Shown here one piece after another: positions 51,437 to 59,824 of a stretch of DNA of 64,000 nucleotides; position 1 is the first letter of the stretch; each line of letters begins with the position of its first letter. This DNA comes from an uncultured Flavobacteriales bacterium (GTDB lineage Bacteria > Bacteroidota > Bacteroidia > Flavobacteriales_E > Vicingaceae): assembly GCA_913056345.1 (NCBI GenBank), contig CAJXMH010000004.1, positions 1 to 64,000 of the forward strand, read 5' to 3'. The notes below the pieces were generated by a model. That model searched no databases. It was not told the origin of the DNA and saw only the letters and a program-made list of their open reading frames with translations. Made by a program: the position numbers and the translations under genes.

Positions 51437-52117
51437 TTAAAGCTCTATTGAGCTGTTTATGTCAATTAAGGTTAATTGTTTCCCTGCTTTCTCAAAGGCA
51501 GCTTTTGCTGTTTCATGGTCAATTTCTATGTAAGGGAAAGTGTCGTAGTGCATACCTATTATTTTATCACACTGAATAAACTCCGCAGCTTTGACTGCAT
51601 CCCGAATACCCATGGTGAAGTTATCTCCAATTGGCAAAAGAGCTACATCCGGCCGGTCGAGTTCTCCAATGAGTTTCATATCCATGTGAAGTGCTGTATC
51701 ACCTGCATGGTAAATGGTTTTTTCATCTACTTCTAAAATAAAACCACCAGGGTTTCCTCCATAGGTGCCATCAGGTAGCACTGAAGAATGCACCGCATTC
51801 ACATATTTTACTGTTCCAAAATCGAAAGACCAAGATCCTCCGTGGTTCATGGGGTGACCATTTTCAAGTCCTTTAGAAGCAAACCAATTAACAATTTCAA
51901 AATTCGAAACAATAGTTGCACCGGTTCTCTTGGCAATAGCTTCAGCATCCGCTACATGATCTTCATGTCCGTGAGTTATTAACAAAAAGTCGCAATCGAT
52001 CTCATCAACTTTAACCTCTTTCGCTAACTCATTTGGAGAAATGAACGGATCGAACAAGAGTTTACTTTTGCTGGTTTCCAAAAGGAAGCAAGATTGTCCG
52101 TAATAAGTGATTTTCAT
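51437..52117 (-). CDS. Metal-dependent hydrolase, UPF0173 family
   Basis: 226 residues with a metallo-beta-lactamase fold: MKITYYGQSCFLLET at the N-terminus, LLITHGHEDHVADAE (~45) as the metal-binding HxHxDH-type motif, NHGGSW, HAGDTALHMDMKLIG (~138) and IIGMHYDTFPYIEID (~190). UPF0173 enzymes are broadly conserved and their physiological substrate is unknown. It heads the probable hydrolase-parA-parB-DUF5683-dapB-lepB unit and is divergent from the FMN reductase gene. Confidence 0.9.
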   Translation of the reverse strand: MKITYYGQSCFLLETSKSKLLFDPFISPNELAKEVKVDEIDCDFLLITHGHEDHVADAEAIAKRTGATIVSNFEIVNWFASKGLENGHPMNHGGSWSFDFGTVKYVNAVHSSVLPDGTYGGNPGGFILEVDEKTIYHAGDTALHMDMKLIGELDRPDVALLPIGDNFTMGIRDAVKAAEFIQCDKIIGMHYDTFPYIEIDHETAKAAFEKAGKQLTLIDINSSIEL

Positions 52118-52199
52118 CGGCTTAATGATCTTAATTTATTTGAGTTTATTTGCAGCAAAACACTGCATGCACAATTTATAAATGTACAGTTTTAAAGGT

Positions 52200-52219
52200 G
52201 GTTTCTAGTGTCAGAAACC
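52200..52219. promoter_or_regulatory. Inverted repeat in the divergent intergenic region
   Basis: GGTTTC TAGTGTCA GAAACC is a 6-bp inverted repeat between the hydrolase and reductase genes, just upstream of an AT-rich TAATTTTTG. It may be an operator. Weak. Confidence 0.25.
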
Positions 52220-52254
52220 GCTAATTTTTGCACAAATTTTTGTTAATTCGATCT

Positions 52255-52773
52255 ATGATTTTAATTCTTTCTGCAAGCAACAGAGAAGGTAACTTAACCA
52301 CACTTTTTGCCCAACAATGTAAAGCATTATTGGATGAAAAAGGGGTTGAAAATCGGCTATTTAGCTTAAGTCAGTTACCCGAAGAGCTCGTTCTACAGTC
52401 GGTTTACCAATACGATACTTCAGTTTTTAATAAATGGTCTCAGGAGTTGATCCAAGCCTGCGAGAAAATTTTATTTATTGTGCCAGAGTACAATGGCAGT
52501 ATACCCGGAATTTTAAAACTCTTTATTGATGGGGTTAGTCCTAAAGATTTTCACGGAAAAAAATCTGTCTTGATCGGTGTCTCAGCAGGTAGAGCAGGTA
52601 ATCTGAGAGGAATGGACCATTTGACTGATATTTTACACTATTTACAAGTAGAAGTTCATCCTCAAAAACTACCTATATCAAAACTGTATGACTTGCTTGA
52701 AGAAGGTAAAATTGTTGATGAAGAAACCCTTGCCTTACTAGAAAAGCAAGTCCAAATCCTAATTGATTATTAG
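52255..52773 (+). CDS. NADPH-dependent FMN reductase-like flavoprotein
   Basis: 172 residues from ATG at 52255; an upstream TTG would add nine residues that do not fit the flavodoxin start. Flavodoxin-like fold: MILILSASNREGNLTTLFAQQC (phosphate loop), ILFIVPEYNGSIPGILKLFIDGV (~80), KKSVLIGVSAGRAGNLRGMDHLTDIL (~102). It probably reduces FMN or quinones with NAD(P)H. Three bases separate it from truA. Confidence 0.85.
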   Translation: MILILSASNREGNLTTLFAQQCKALLDEKGVENRLFSLSQLPEELVLQSVYQYDTSVFNKWSQELIQACEKILFIVPEYNGSIPGILKLFIDGVSPKDFHGKKSVLIGVSAGRAGNLRGMDHLTDILHYLQVEVHPQKLPISKLYDLLEEGKIVDEETLALLEKQVQILIDY

Positions 52774-52776
52774 ACC

Positions 52777-53508
52777 ATGCGCTACGCTTTAGCCTTCCAA
52801 TATGTAGGAACCAATTACCACGGCTGGCAGATTCAACCCAATGCGCACTCCGTGCAAGCAGAATTGCAAGCTGCCCTTTCTACCTTATTGCAAGAAAAGG
52901 TTGAACTTGTGGCTGCAGGAAGAACGGATACAGGGGTTCATGCTGAAAAGATGTTTGCTCATTTTGATAGCACGAAAAGTTGGACTGAAAGGGAGTTCAT
53001 ACATCGTATAAACTCCATTCTACCACCCGATATTGCTGCATTGAAGCTGTATGCGGTAAATGATGATTTTCATGCTCGATTCGATGCTTTGTCTCGGACA
53101 TATCGCTATCAGATCTGCCATAGTAAACAGGCTTTTATGCAGTATAGAGCATACCTTTTTCCTTTTGATCTAGATTTAGATTCAATGAATACAGCAGCAG
53201 AGTACATGCTTGGAGAGCACGATTTTTCTTGTTTTAGTAAGGCACGTACTCAAACTTTTACCAATAACTGTGAGCTATATGTTGCGAACTGGAGTAAAAC
53301 AGCTTATGGTGTCAAGTTTGAAGTTAAGGCGAACCGATTTTTACGCAATATGGTGAGAGCCATGGTTGGCACTTTGATTGAAGTTGGTGAAGGGAAAAGA
53401 AGCCCTGAAAGTATGAAAGATCTAATCAAGTCCAAAAACAGATCTAAAGCAGGAGCTTCTGTTCCGGCGCATGGATTATATTTGACGGATGTGAAGTATC
53501 CAGAATAA
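52777..53508 (+). CDS. truA: tRNA pseudouridine synthase A
   Basis: 243 residues. The catalytic Asp is in AAGRTDTGVHA (~46-56); other family blocks are MRYALAFQYVGTNYHGWQIQPN, FHARFDALSRTYRYQI and FLRNMVRAMVGTLIEVGEGKRSP. It makes pseudouridine at positions 38-40 of the tRNA anticodon stem. Probably co-transcribed with the flavoprotein gene. Confidence 0.95.
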   Translation: MRYALAFQYVGTNYHGWQIQPNAHSVQAELQAALSTLLQEKVELVAAGRTDTGVHAEKMFAHFDSTKSWTEREFIHRINSILPPDIAALKLYAVNDDFHARFDALSRTYRYQICHSKQAFMQYRAYLFPFDLDLDSMNTAAEYMLGEHDFSCFSKARTQTFTNNCELYVANWSKTAYGVKFEVKANRFLRNMVRAMVGTLIEVGEGKRSPESMKDLIKSKNRSKAGASVPAHGLYLTDVKYPE

Positions 53509-53673
53509 TTACAAACTAGCAAACCACAAATCAATCAATGCGCTAATGATAAGATATAGGGTGTTCTGTGATTAAAAGTTCGTGAGTATTTTAATTCTAA
53601 TAGGTCAAGTGTAAAGTGAAGTCAAAACTTCATTGTTGGGAATGTGGATTAAACCAAAAACAATTAGCATCTA

Positions 53674-54273
53674 TTACTTAGCTTGGTTCTTCTGATATTC
53701 TCGATTTAAATAACTAAAAAATTCGGTCAGAAAAGAGTCAAAATGTTGAAGGTGAAGAGCCTTTTCTTCTTCTCTTTTCCCCCATTTACGGTAGGTGTGA
53801 AACAGAGTAGTCTCATCTCTTTTTGGAAAGTCAGCAAATTTTGGACTAAGACGATATGAAATAACTGTGGTGTTGGTCGATTGATTTAGAATAGAAAGTG
53901 GCCAGAAGTAAAGACCTATTTGCGGTTTCCAGGCAATTAGATTGATTACGCCTAAACTTATTGTCCACCCTGCAATCACGGCTACTCTTGGTGGAGCTAT
54001 TACTTTTTTAATATGAATTCTTACATCAGCCGAGTCTTTTACTTTTATTCGTTGTATTTCAATGCTTGATTGATTGAACTCTTTATATTCTGCTAAGAAT
54101 TGGTCGCAATTAAACTCTAATTTTTGAATTACATCGGCTTCTATTTTTTCATCATAAGCAACATGAAAACTTAGTTTTTCAATTTTTACCTCTTCCTTCA
54201 AATGAAAGTTGGGATAGCAGGATGTTAGGAATAATGCAGAGACAATAAGCACAAAAGAAAGCTGAATTTTCAT
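53674..54273 (-). CDS. Lipoprotein of unknown function
   Basis: 199 residues with lipobox LTSC (Cys ~19). After a charged domain (EKIEADVIQKLEFNCDQFLAEYKEFNQSSIEIQRIKVKDSADVRIHIKKV) comes a hydrophobic segment (PRVAVIAGWTISLGVINLIAW) and an aromatic C-terminal part (KWGKREEEKALHLQHFDSFLTEFFSYLN). The region 53509-53673 before it shows only a small TGAAGT/ACTTCA hairpin. No family recognised. Confidence 0.65.
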   Translation of the reverse strand: MKIQLSFVLIVSALFLTSCYPNFHLKEEVKIEKLSFHVAYDEKIEADVIQKLEFNCDQFLAEYKEFNQSSIEIQRIKVKDSADVRIHIKKVIAPPRVAVIAGWTISLGVINLIAWKPQIGLYFWPLSILNQSTNTTVISYRLSPKFADFPKRDETTLFHTYRKWGKREEEKALHLQHFDSFLTEFFSYLNREYQKNQAK

Positions 54274-54377
54274 AAACTAAATTTTAACAATGCTACTTAT
54301 TTTTTCATAAAAAATGAAGTTGCCTCTTAACTTAAAAGGAAGTCTCTTGTTAACTAAAATCTAAAGTCCAATTAACC

Positions 54378-54385
54378 TACTTTTG
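54378..54385 (+). promoter_or_regulatory. Candidate -7 element (TACTTTTG) at the ABC exporter
   Basis: This matches TAnnTTTG and ends 4 bases before the ATG at 54390, so a transcript started from it would be almost leaderless. The nearest TTG upstream is 28 bases away, longer than the usual spacing. Uncertain. Confidence 0.3.
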
Positions 54386-54389
54386 CAAG

Positions 54390-56150
54390 ATGAGTGAAGT
54401 AAGCGGAAAAGCATGGGATACAGCTCTTTTTAAAAGAGTAATGCAGTATGCTAAGCCTTACAAACTGACTTTTACCATTACAGGTGTATTAGTTGTGCTC
54501 TTGGCCATTTTAGGACCAATCCGGCCTTGGTTAATTCAATATACGATAGATGAGAAGGTTAAAGATTTTGATGCAGAAGGAGTGCTGCATCTTACTCTGA
54601 TCATGATCGGAATCCTGATTGTGGAAGCCATTGTGCAGTTTTACCAGACTTATTGGGCTAATTGGCTTGGGCAGACTATAATCAAAGATTTGCGGGTGCA
54701 GCTTTACCAGCATGTAATGTCTTTTCGACTCAAGTATTTTGATCGAACAGCAATTGGAACATTAGTTACCCGAACAGTTTCGGATATTGAGACCATAGCA
54801 AATATATTTTCTCAAGGTATACTGGTGATCATTGGTGACATACTGAAGCTGATAGCGGTGATTGGTTTTATGTTTTACACTGATTGGTTGCTTACTTTAA
54901 TTACCTTGATTCCAATTCCTATTTTAATTGTAGCTACCAATATTTTCAAGAAAACCATCAAGAAGGCATTTCAAGAAGTTCGAACACAAGTTTCTAGATT
55001 GAATGCCTTTGTGCAGGAGCGCGTAACCGGAATGAAGATCATACAGATCTTTAACCGTGAGAAAGTTGAATTGAGTCGTTTTGAAAAGATGAACAAGCTG
55101 CACCGAAATGCTCATATTAAGACAGTATGGGCTTATTCCATCTTTTTCCCGGTAGTAGAAATGTTATCAGCAGCTTCTTTGGCTTTATTAGTTTGGTGGG
55201 GTACAAAAAGTGTCTTGGAAGGACTTACCACTCCGGGTATTCTCACGGCCTTCATCATGTATGTTTACATGTTGTACCGACCGATACGTCAACTCGCCGA
55301 TCGATTCAATACCTTACAGATGGGTATGGTAAGTTCTGAGCGTGTTTTTAAGGTGCTGGATACAGACTCTTTTATTGAAGACGAAGGAGTAGAGGAAAAA
55401 GGAAAACTTAATGGAGAAATTGAGTTTGAAAATGTTTGGTTTGCCTACGAAGGAGAAGATTATGTGCTTAAGGATATAAGCTTTAGCGTAAAACCTGGAG
55501 AAACGGTGGCTTTTGTTGGTGCAACGGGGTCGGGTAAAACGTCTACTATTAATTTATTAGGTAGGTTTTATGAGTTTCAGAAGGGTGAGATAAAATTAGA
55601 TGGAGTGCCGATAAGAGAATATGATCTGGAGAATCTTAGAAGCAATATGTCGGTTGTCTTACAAGACGTTTTCCTTTTTTCTGACAGTATATACAACAAC
55701 ATTACGTTAAACAGTAATTTAATTACTGAAGCAGAGGTTAAGGCTGCTTCGAAAAGAGTAGGGGCCCATGATTTCATTAGCAAACTACCTGATGATTACC
55801 ATTATGACGTAAAGGAAAGAGGAGGGATGCTCTCGGTAGGTCAGCGCCAATTGATCTCTTTTATCCGTGCCTATGTTCATAATCCTAGTATTTTAATTCT
55901 CGATGAAGCAACATCATCTATCGATACTGAATCTGAAGCTTTAATTCAGCAAGCAACAGAAGTTCTAACTGAGGATCGAACAAGCATCGTTATTGCACAC
56001 AGACTTTCCACAATCCAAAAGGCAGATAAGATTATTGTGCTTGAGGCGGGTCGAATAATTGAACAAGGCAGCCATCAGGAACTTCTTGCTTTAAATGGCC
56101 ATTATAAAAAACTATTTGAACTTCAGTTCAAGAATGAGGCCGTAGCTTAG
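54390..56150 (+). CDS. ABC exporter, MsbA-like half-transporter
   Basis: 586 residues. An N-terminal membrane domain with six helices (~20-310, with a coupling region IIQIFNREKVELSRFEKMNK) is fused to a C-terminal ATPase: Walker A VGATGSGKTSTINLLGRFYE (~375), Q-loop MSVVLQDVFLFSD, signature LSVGQRQLISFIRA (~475) and Walker B SILILDEATSSID (~497), with the H-loop in VIAHRLST. It works as a homodimer exporting lipids or drugs; the substrate cannot be read from sequence. Confidence 0.92.
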   Translation: MSEVSGKAWDTALFKRVMQYAKPYKLTFTITGVLVVLLAILGPIRPWLIQYTIDEKVKDFDAEGVLHLTLIMIGILIVEAIVQFYQTYWANWLGQTIIKDLRVQLYQHVMSFRLKYFDRTAIGTLVTRTVSDIETIANIFSQGILVIIGDILKLIAVIGFMFYTDWLLTLITLIPIPILIVATNIFKKTIKKAFQEVRTQVSRLNAFVQERVTGMKIIQIFNREKVELSRFEKMNKLHRNAHIKTVWAYSIFFPVVEMLSAASLALLVWWGTKSVLEGLTTPGILTAFIMYVYMLYRPIRQLADRFNTLQMGMVSSERVFKVLDTDSFIEDEGVEEKGKLNGEIEFENVWFAYEGEDYVLKDISFSVKPGETVAFVGATGSGKTSTINLLGRFYEFQKGEIKLDGVPIREYDLENLRSNMSVVLQDVFLFSDSIYNNITLNSNLITEAEVKAASKRVGAHDFISKLPDDYHYDVKERGGMLSVGQRQLISFIRAYVHNPSILILDEATSSIDTESEALIQQATEVLTEDRTSIVIAHRLSTIQKADKIIVLEAGRIIEQGSHQELLALNGHYKKLFELQFKNEAVA

Positions 56151-56285
56151 AATTTAAAGGTTCACAATTCTATCTTTTCTAGATTGCCTTCAAGATCATC
56201 TAACACCTTTCTATTCGATATTTTTAGGAAAACTAAAAAAAAATATCGGATTTAATTCGCTGTAAATAAGACTATTGCAAATTTT

Positions 56286-56317
56286 GTTAAACAAATAATA
56301 AAAAAAGTTAAACAAAT
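56286..56317 (+). promoter_or_regulatory. Paired direct repeats upstream of proteorhodopsin
   Basis: GTTAAACAAAT occurs at 56286-56296 and again at 56307-56317, exactly 21 bases apart, which is two helical turns and puts both copies on the same DNA face. They lie about 60-90 bases before the rhodopsin start, so they are good candidates for a regulator binding site. No clear TAnnTTTG promoter is seen here. Confidence 0.45.
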
Positions 56318-56373
56318 CTAATCTTGCTTGGTTTCGTTTGTGATAATATTCACTCTAACCAAATTCATTTATT

Positions 56374-57126
56374 ATGTTAACATTAGATGTTTTAACAATC
56401 CCGACAGATGATTATGTAGGATTTACATTTTTCACCGGGTACATGGCCATGATGGCTGCGTCAGTATTTTTCTTTTTCGAAAGAGGTCGAGTAGACGGAA
56501 AGTGGAAAACTTCACTTTTAGTTTCAGGCCTAATTACCTTTATTGCAGCCGTGCATTATTATTACATGCGCGACTATTATTTATCAACGGGTGAAAACCC
56601 GACAGCTTTGCGTTACATAGACTGGACTTTAACGGTTCCGTTGATGTGCGTTGAATTCTATTTATTAACTGTAGTAGCAGGTGCTAAGCGCAGCTTAATG
56701 TGGAAGCTAATTTTTGCTTCTGTATGGATGCTTGTTTTCGGTTACATAGGTGAAGCTTTTAACCCTGAAGGTGGAAGCACAAGTCATTCTGTAACCTACG
56801 GTATACTTTCTACACTAGGATATATATATATTCTCTATGCTGCTTGGTTTGGCGAGGTTGCGCAACTAGCTAAAAACAGTGAAAGTGAAGTAGTAAGAAA
56901 AGGAGTTAAAACCCTTGCATGGTTCGTACTTGTAGGATGGGCAATCTATCCAATCGGTTACATGTGTATGCCTGGAGGCTGGTTAAATACAGCATTCGGA
57001 TGGGGTTCAGAAAATGTTGACCTTTTCTACAACATCGCAGATGCAATCAACAAAATTGGTTTTGGTCTTGTAGTTTATAACATTGCAATTACAGAATCAG
57101 CTAAAGTAAAGGCTCCAGCAGCCTAA
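56374..57126 (+). CDS. Proteorhodopsin, DTE-type light-driven proton pump
   Basis: 250 residues with seven membrane helices. In helix C (RYIDWTLTVPLMCVEFYLL) Asp83, Thr87 and Glu94 correspond to the proton acceptor, Thr and donor (DTE) of proton pumps; Met91 is the spectral-tuning position, and Met is expected to give green absorption. His61 matches the partner of the acceptor. The retinal Schiff-base Lys is Lys227 in DAINKIGFG. Gly143 in helix E (TYGILSTLG) aligns by eye with the fenestration glycine that lets some rhodopsins bind an antenna carotenoid. It exports protons in light across the inner membrane. blh follows behind a terminator. Confidence 0.95.
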   Translation: MLTLDVLTIPTDDYVGFTFFTGYMAMMAASVFFFFERGRVDGKWKTSLLVSGLITFIAAVHYYYMRDYYLSTGENPTALRYIDWTLTVPLMCVEFYLLTVVAGAKRSLMWKLIFASVWMLVFGYIGEAFNPEGGSTSHSVTYGILSTLGYIYILYAAWFGEVAQLAKNSESEVVRKGVKTLAWFVLVGWAIYPIGYMCMPGGWLNTAFGWGSENVDLFYNIADAINKIGFGLVVYNIAITESAKVKAPAA

Positions 57127-57141
57127 TATTGATCTTAAATT

Positions 57142-57170
57142 AAGAAAGGCCTTCGGGCCTTTCTTTTTTT
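57142..57170 (+). terminator. Intrinsic terminator between rhodopsin and blh
   Basis: AAGAAAGGCC TTCG GGCCTTTCTT forms a 10-bp stem with a stable TTCG loop followed by TTTTT. It ends at the base before the blh ATG, so blh has no room for its own leader or ribosome site and would depend on read-through or leaderless initiation. Confidence 0.9.
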
Positions 57171-58091
57171 ATGAATAAGACGTTTTTCATATTCATAGCA
57201 AGCTTGCTGTTTTTGATGGCTCTCTTTTCGGGAGGTATCGAACTAAGCCTACAAGAACAATTAAGTTTTTCTTTGATCTCAGTTGTACTTTTAGGTATTC
57301 CTCATGGAGCAATAGACAACGTAATCTTTCTTCGTCAGCATGAGGTATCGGCAAAATCATTTTATATTTTCTACTTGATTGCAATTGGATTAAACGCCCT
57401 TTTGTGGCTTTACGCACCAATGCTGTCTATTGTTGCCTTTTTATTGATCTCAGCTTATCATTTTGGACAGTCTCAGTTTAGTCATTATAAACTGTTAAAA
57501 CGCACTACAGTAGTTTTATCCTTTGCTTGGGGAGCTAGCATCTTATCTGCTATGCTGCTTTTTAATTTAGGTGAGCTTAAAGAATTAACTACCACTGTTC
57601 AGGGTTTCCAATCTTTTCGATTAAGCCTCAATTCTCAGGCTTTTCTGTCCATGTTCCTATTGTTTAGCTTGATCACTTTAATTTGTTTGTCAATCAACCT
57701 TTACAAAAGAAAATTCACGCTTGAGCAGTTTTTGTTTGAAATACTAGTGCTTGCCTTGGTTATATTTAGCTTTTATGTATTTCCATTAATCATTGGTTTT
57801 ACGCTTTATTTCACTGTTTTACATTCCTTAAAAGTTCTTCAAGAGGAGTACCGGTTTGTTGAGAAATTGTACGATAAATCACTATCCTTAATGGCATTCG
57901 GGAAATTATTATTTCCATATACCACTATTTCTGTTTTCGGCATGGGAATAATCTATTTACTCAGTGAATTGAATATACTACCGACGCTTTCTTTCGGTTA
58001 CCTTTTGTTGATCTTAATTTCCTCCATTACTTTACCACATGCCTTTGTAATGGATCGCTTTTATAAAAAGAAGCAGCAGCCCATTAGCTAA
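57171..58091 (+). CDS. blh: Beta-carotene 15,15'-dioxygenase Brp/Blh
   Basis: 306 residues, all-helical membrane protein with about eight segments. The family histidine blocks are visible: LGIPHGAIDNVIFLRQ (~43), LLISAYHFGQSQFSHY (~90), LYFTVLHSLKVLQEEYR (~210) and ITLPHAFVMDRFYKK at the C-terminus; these ligate the iron. It cleaves beta-carotene into two retinal molecules for the rhodopsin encoded directly upstream. The start lies immediately after the terminator's T-run. Its last 8 bases overlap the convergent PLP enzyme gene. No carotenoid synthesis genes are in the window. Confidence 0.92.
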   Translation: MNKTFFIFIASLLFLMALFSGGIELSLQEQLSFSLISVVLLGIPHGAIDNVIFLRQHEVSAKSFYIFYLIAIGLNALLWLYAPMLSIVAFLLISAYHFGQSQFSHYKLLKRTTVVLSFAWGASILSAMLLFNLGELKELTTTVQGFQSFRLSLNSQAFLSMFLLFSLITLICLSINLYKRKFTLEQFLFEILVLALVIFSFYVFPLIIGFTLYFTVLHSLKVLQEEYRFVEKLYDKSLSLMAFGKLLFPYTTISVFGMGIIYLLSELNILPTLSFGYLLLILISSITLPHAFVMDRFYKKKQQPIS

Positions 58092-59061
58092 GAGGTCTCA
58101 TTTTTTCAAAGTAATGATCAAGATCCACATTTCCACCACTTAGGATAATTCCAATTTTCTGATCTTTAAAGAGAGGCTTGTTTTTTAATACTGCAGCAAG
58201 TGGAACAGCGCAAGATGGCTCAACGATGATCTTCAAGCGCTCCCAAATCAGTCGCATTGCCTTGACTATTTCTTGATCTGAAGTCAGTAAAATAGCCTCA
58301 ACTAGCTGTAAAATCAATTTAAAGTTATTGTCGCCCAACGAAGTGAGCAGACCATCAGCTATGGTATTGGGATTATTTTGTGGGATTAATTCACCTGCTT
58401 TAAAAGAACGATAGGCATCATCAGCTCCTTCAGGCTCAGCCCCAAATACCTTACAATTATTTGCGTAATAATAGGCAGCTAGAGCCGAACCAGCCAATAG
58501 TCCGCCACCACCAACTGGTGTGAGAATGGTATTAAGGTTTGGAACCTCTTTTATCAACTCTTTTGCAGCGCTTGCCTGACCAGTTATCACATCTAGGTCG
58601 TCGTATGGAGGAACAAAAATTGCACCTTCTCTTGCTTTAATCTGCTGCATATTTTCTTCCCTTGCCTTTAAATTTGGCTCACAAAAAGTAATCTTTCCAC
58701 CAAGAGCCTTAACTCCTTCAACCTTTATTTTAGGAGCTGTCCTAGGCATTACAATAAAGGCTTCCATATCCAACGCTCTAGCTGCTTTTGCAACAGCTTG
58801 TGCATGGTTTCCAGATGAGTGGGTGACCACTTTTTTGCCTTTACCATTTGCCTTAATTTGCAGCAGGGCGTAAGTAGCACCACGCATTTTAAAGGCGCCA
58901 ATTTTTTGAAAATTCTCACATTTAAAGTAAATCTCACATCCTGCAAGCGCGTTTATTGAAGTCGATTTTAAAACAGGAGTTTGCTCAATAAAAGGTTTTA
59001 TGAGCGCATGTGCTTCCTCAATACTAGATTTATGAATGGGAAGTTTTAGTTGTTTTTGCAT
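58084..59061 (-). CDS. PLP-dependent threonine/serine dehydratase or serine racemase
   Basis: 325 residues, fold type II. The PLP Lys is in FQKIGAFKMRGATYAL (~55), the substrate loop is VTHSSGNHAQAVAKAA (~83), and the phosphate-binding glycine loop is LTPVGGGGLLAGSALAA (~184). A GAEPEGADDAYRSFKAG segment offers the Glu/Asp metal site of serine racemase-like members. There is no C-terminal ACT domain, so it is the short catabolic type. Deamination to 2-oxobutyrate or pyruvate, or serine racemisation, are the likely reactions. Confidence 0.88.
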   Translation of the reverse strand: MQKQLKLPIHKSSIEEAHALIKPFIEQTPVLKSTSINALAGCEIYFKCENFQKIGAFKMRGATYALLQIKANGKGKKVVTHSSGNHAQAVAKAARALDMEAFIVMPRTAPKIKVEGVKALGGKITFCEPNLKAREENMQQIKAREGAIFVPPYDDLDVITGQASAAKELIKEVPNLNTILTPVGGGGLLAGSALAAYYYANNCKVFGAEPEGADDAYRSFKAGELIPQNNPNTIADGLLTSLGDNNFKLILQLVEAILLTSDQEIVKAMRLIWERLKIIVEPSCAVPLAAVLKNKPLFKDQKIGIILSGGNVDLDHYFEKMRPLS

Positions 59062-59065
59062 AGCA

Positions 59066-59824
59066 TTAATCTTGAATAAAACGATAAGCGATGCCTATGT
59101 TTAAGCAAAGGATCTCATAATTGATTTCAGTTGGCAGGCCTGAGTTTAAACTGAGATTATTGAATTCACTCTGAAAGATAAAGTAATTTGCTGAGGGTTT
59201 TAGGTCTAGGTATTGGTTCAAGTGAATTCTAAAGGCCATGGCAATACCCGCTCCGAATCCACTTTGCTTTTCCGTGCTATTGTTATAAGTCCTTTGCGTA
59301 TTGGTAATAGGGTCAAATTCATCAATTTCAAAGCTAGGTGAGAAGGCGCTGCCGTAGCTTGCCTGAAACCTTATGTCAAAGTCTACGCTATTGCTTGATT
59401 TTGTCAAACCCACGCCTGCAACTAACATCCTCAATTCGTAATTGGTAGCGTTAACTTTGTATTGATTTCCATTTTGGGCAATCAGCCGTCGAGCTACTGC
59501 TTGTTCATCTACACCATTTTGGATGCTCCAATAGCCCAAGCTGAGGTGGAATTTATCAAACAGGCGGTAATCAAATTCGATTAGGTTAAAAGCTGTACCG
59601 TTCTTAGCTAGAGCAGAATTGGTTGATTCTGTGTTTTGATTGGAGAAATTACCAATAGGTCGGGCGAGTCCTCCACCCAGAGCTACAAATGCTCTTTTTT
59701 TATAAGGGTCAACCCCTTTGATCGAATCATTGGTTTCTTGCTCAATTTGAGCAAAGACTACCTGCGAAAAAAGTATAAGAAATAAAAGAAGAAGAGTTGG
59801 ATTAGGGTTTGTGCAGTTCTTCAT
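59066..59824 (-). CDS. Outer-membrane beta-barrel protein of unknown function
   Basis: 252 residues with a signal peptide ending VVFAQ. Alternating beta strands follow: RAFVALGGGLARPIGNF, FNLIEFDYRLFDKFHLSLGYWSIQNG, NYELRMLVAGVGLTKS, FDIRFQASYGSAFSPSFEI, GFGAGIAMAFRIHLNQYLDLKPSANYFIF and a terminal strand ILCLNIGIAYRFIQD. This looks like an OmpA/OmpW-size barrel. Its start overlaps the purE stop by 23 bases, so it is transcribed with the purine genes without evident link. Confidence 0.75.
   Translation of the reverse strand: MKNCTNPNPTLLLLFLILFSQVVFAQIEQETNDSIKGVDPYKKRAFVALGGGLARPIGNFSNQNTESTNSALAKNGTAFNLIEFDYRLFDKFHLSLGYWSIQNGVDEQAVARRLIAQNGNQYKVNATNYELRMLVAGVGLTKSSNSVDFDIRFQASYGSAFSPSFEIDEFDPITNTQRTYNNSTEKQSGFGAGIAMAFRIHLNQYLDLKPSANYFIFQSEFNNLSLNSGLPTEINYEILCLNIGIAYRFIQD

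Noticed and set aside
56374-57126. Sodium-pumping (NQ) or chloride-pumping rhodopsin
   Set aside because: The helix C motif is Asp-Thr-Glu, not Asn-Asp-Gln or Asn-Thr-Gln, so a proton pump is the better reading.
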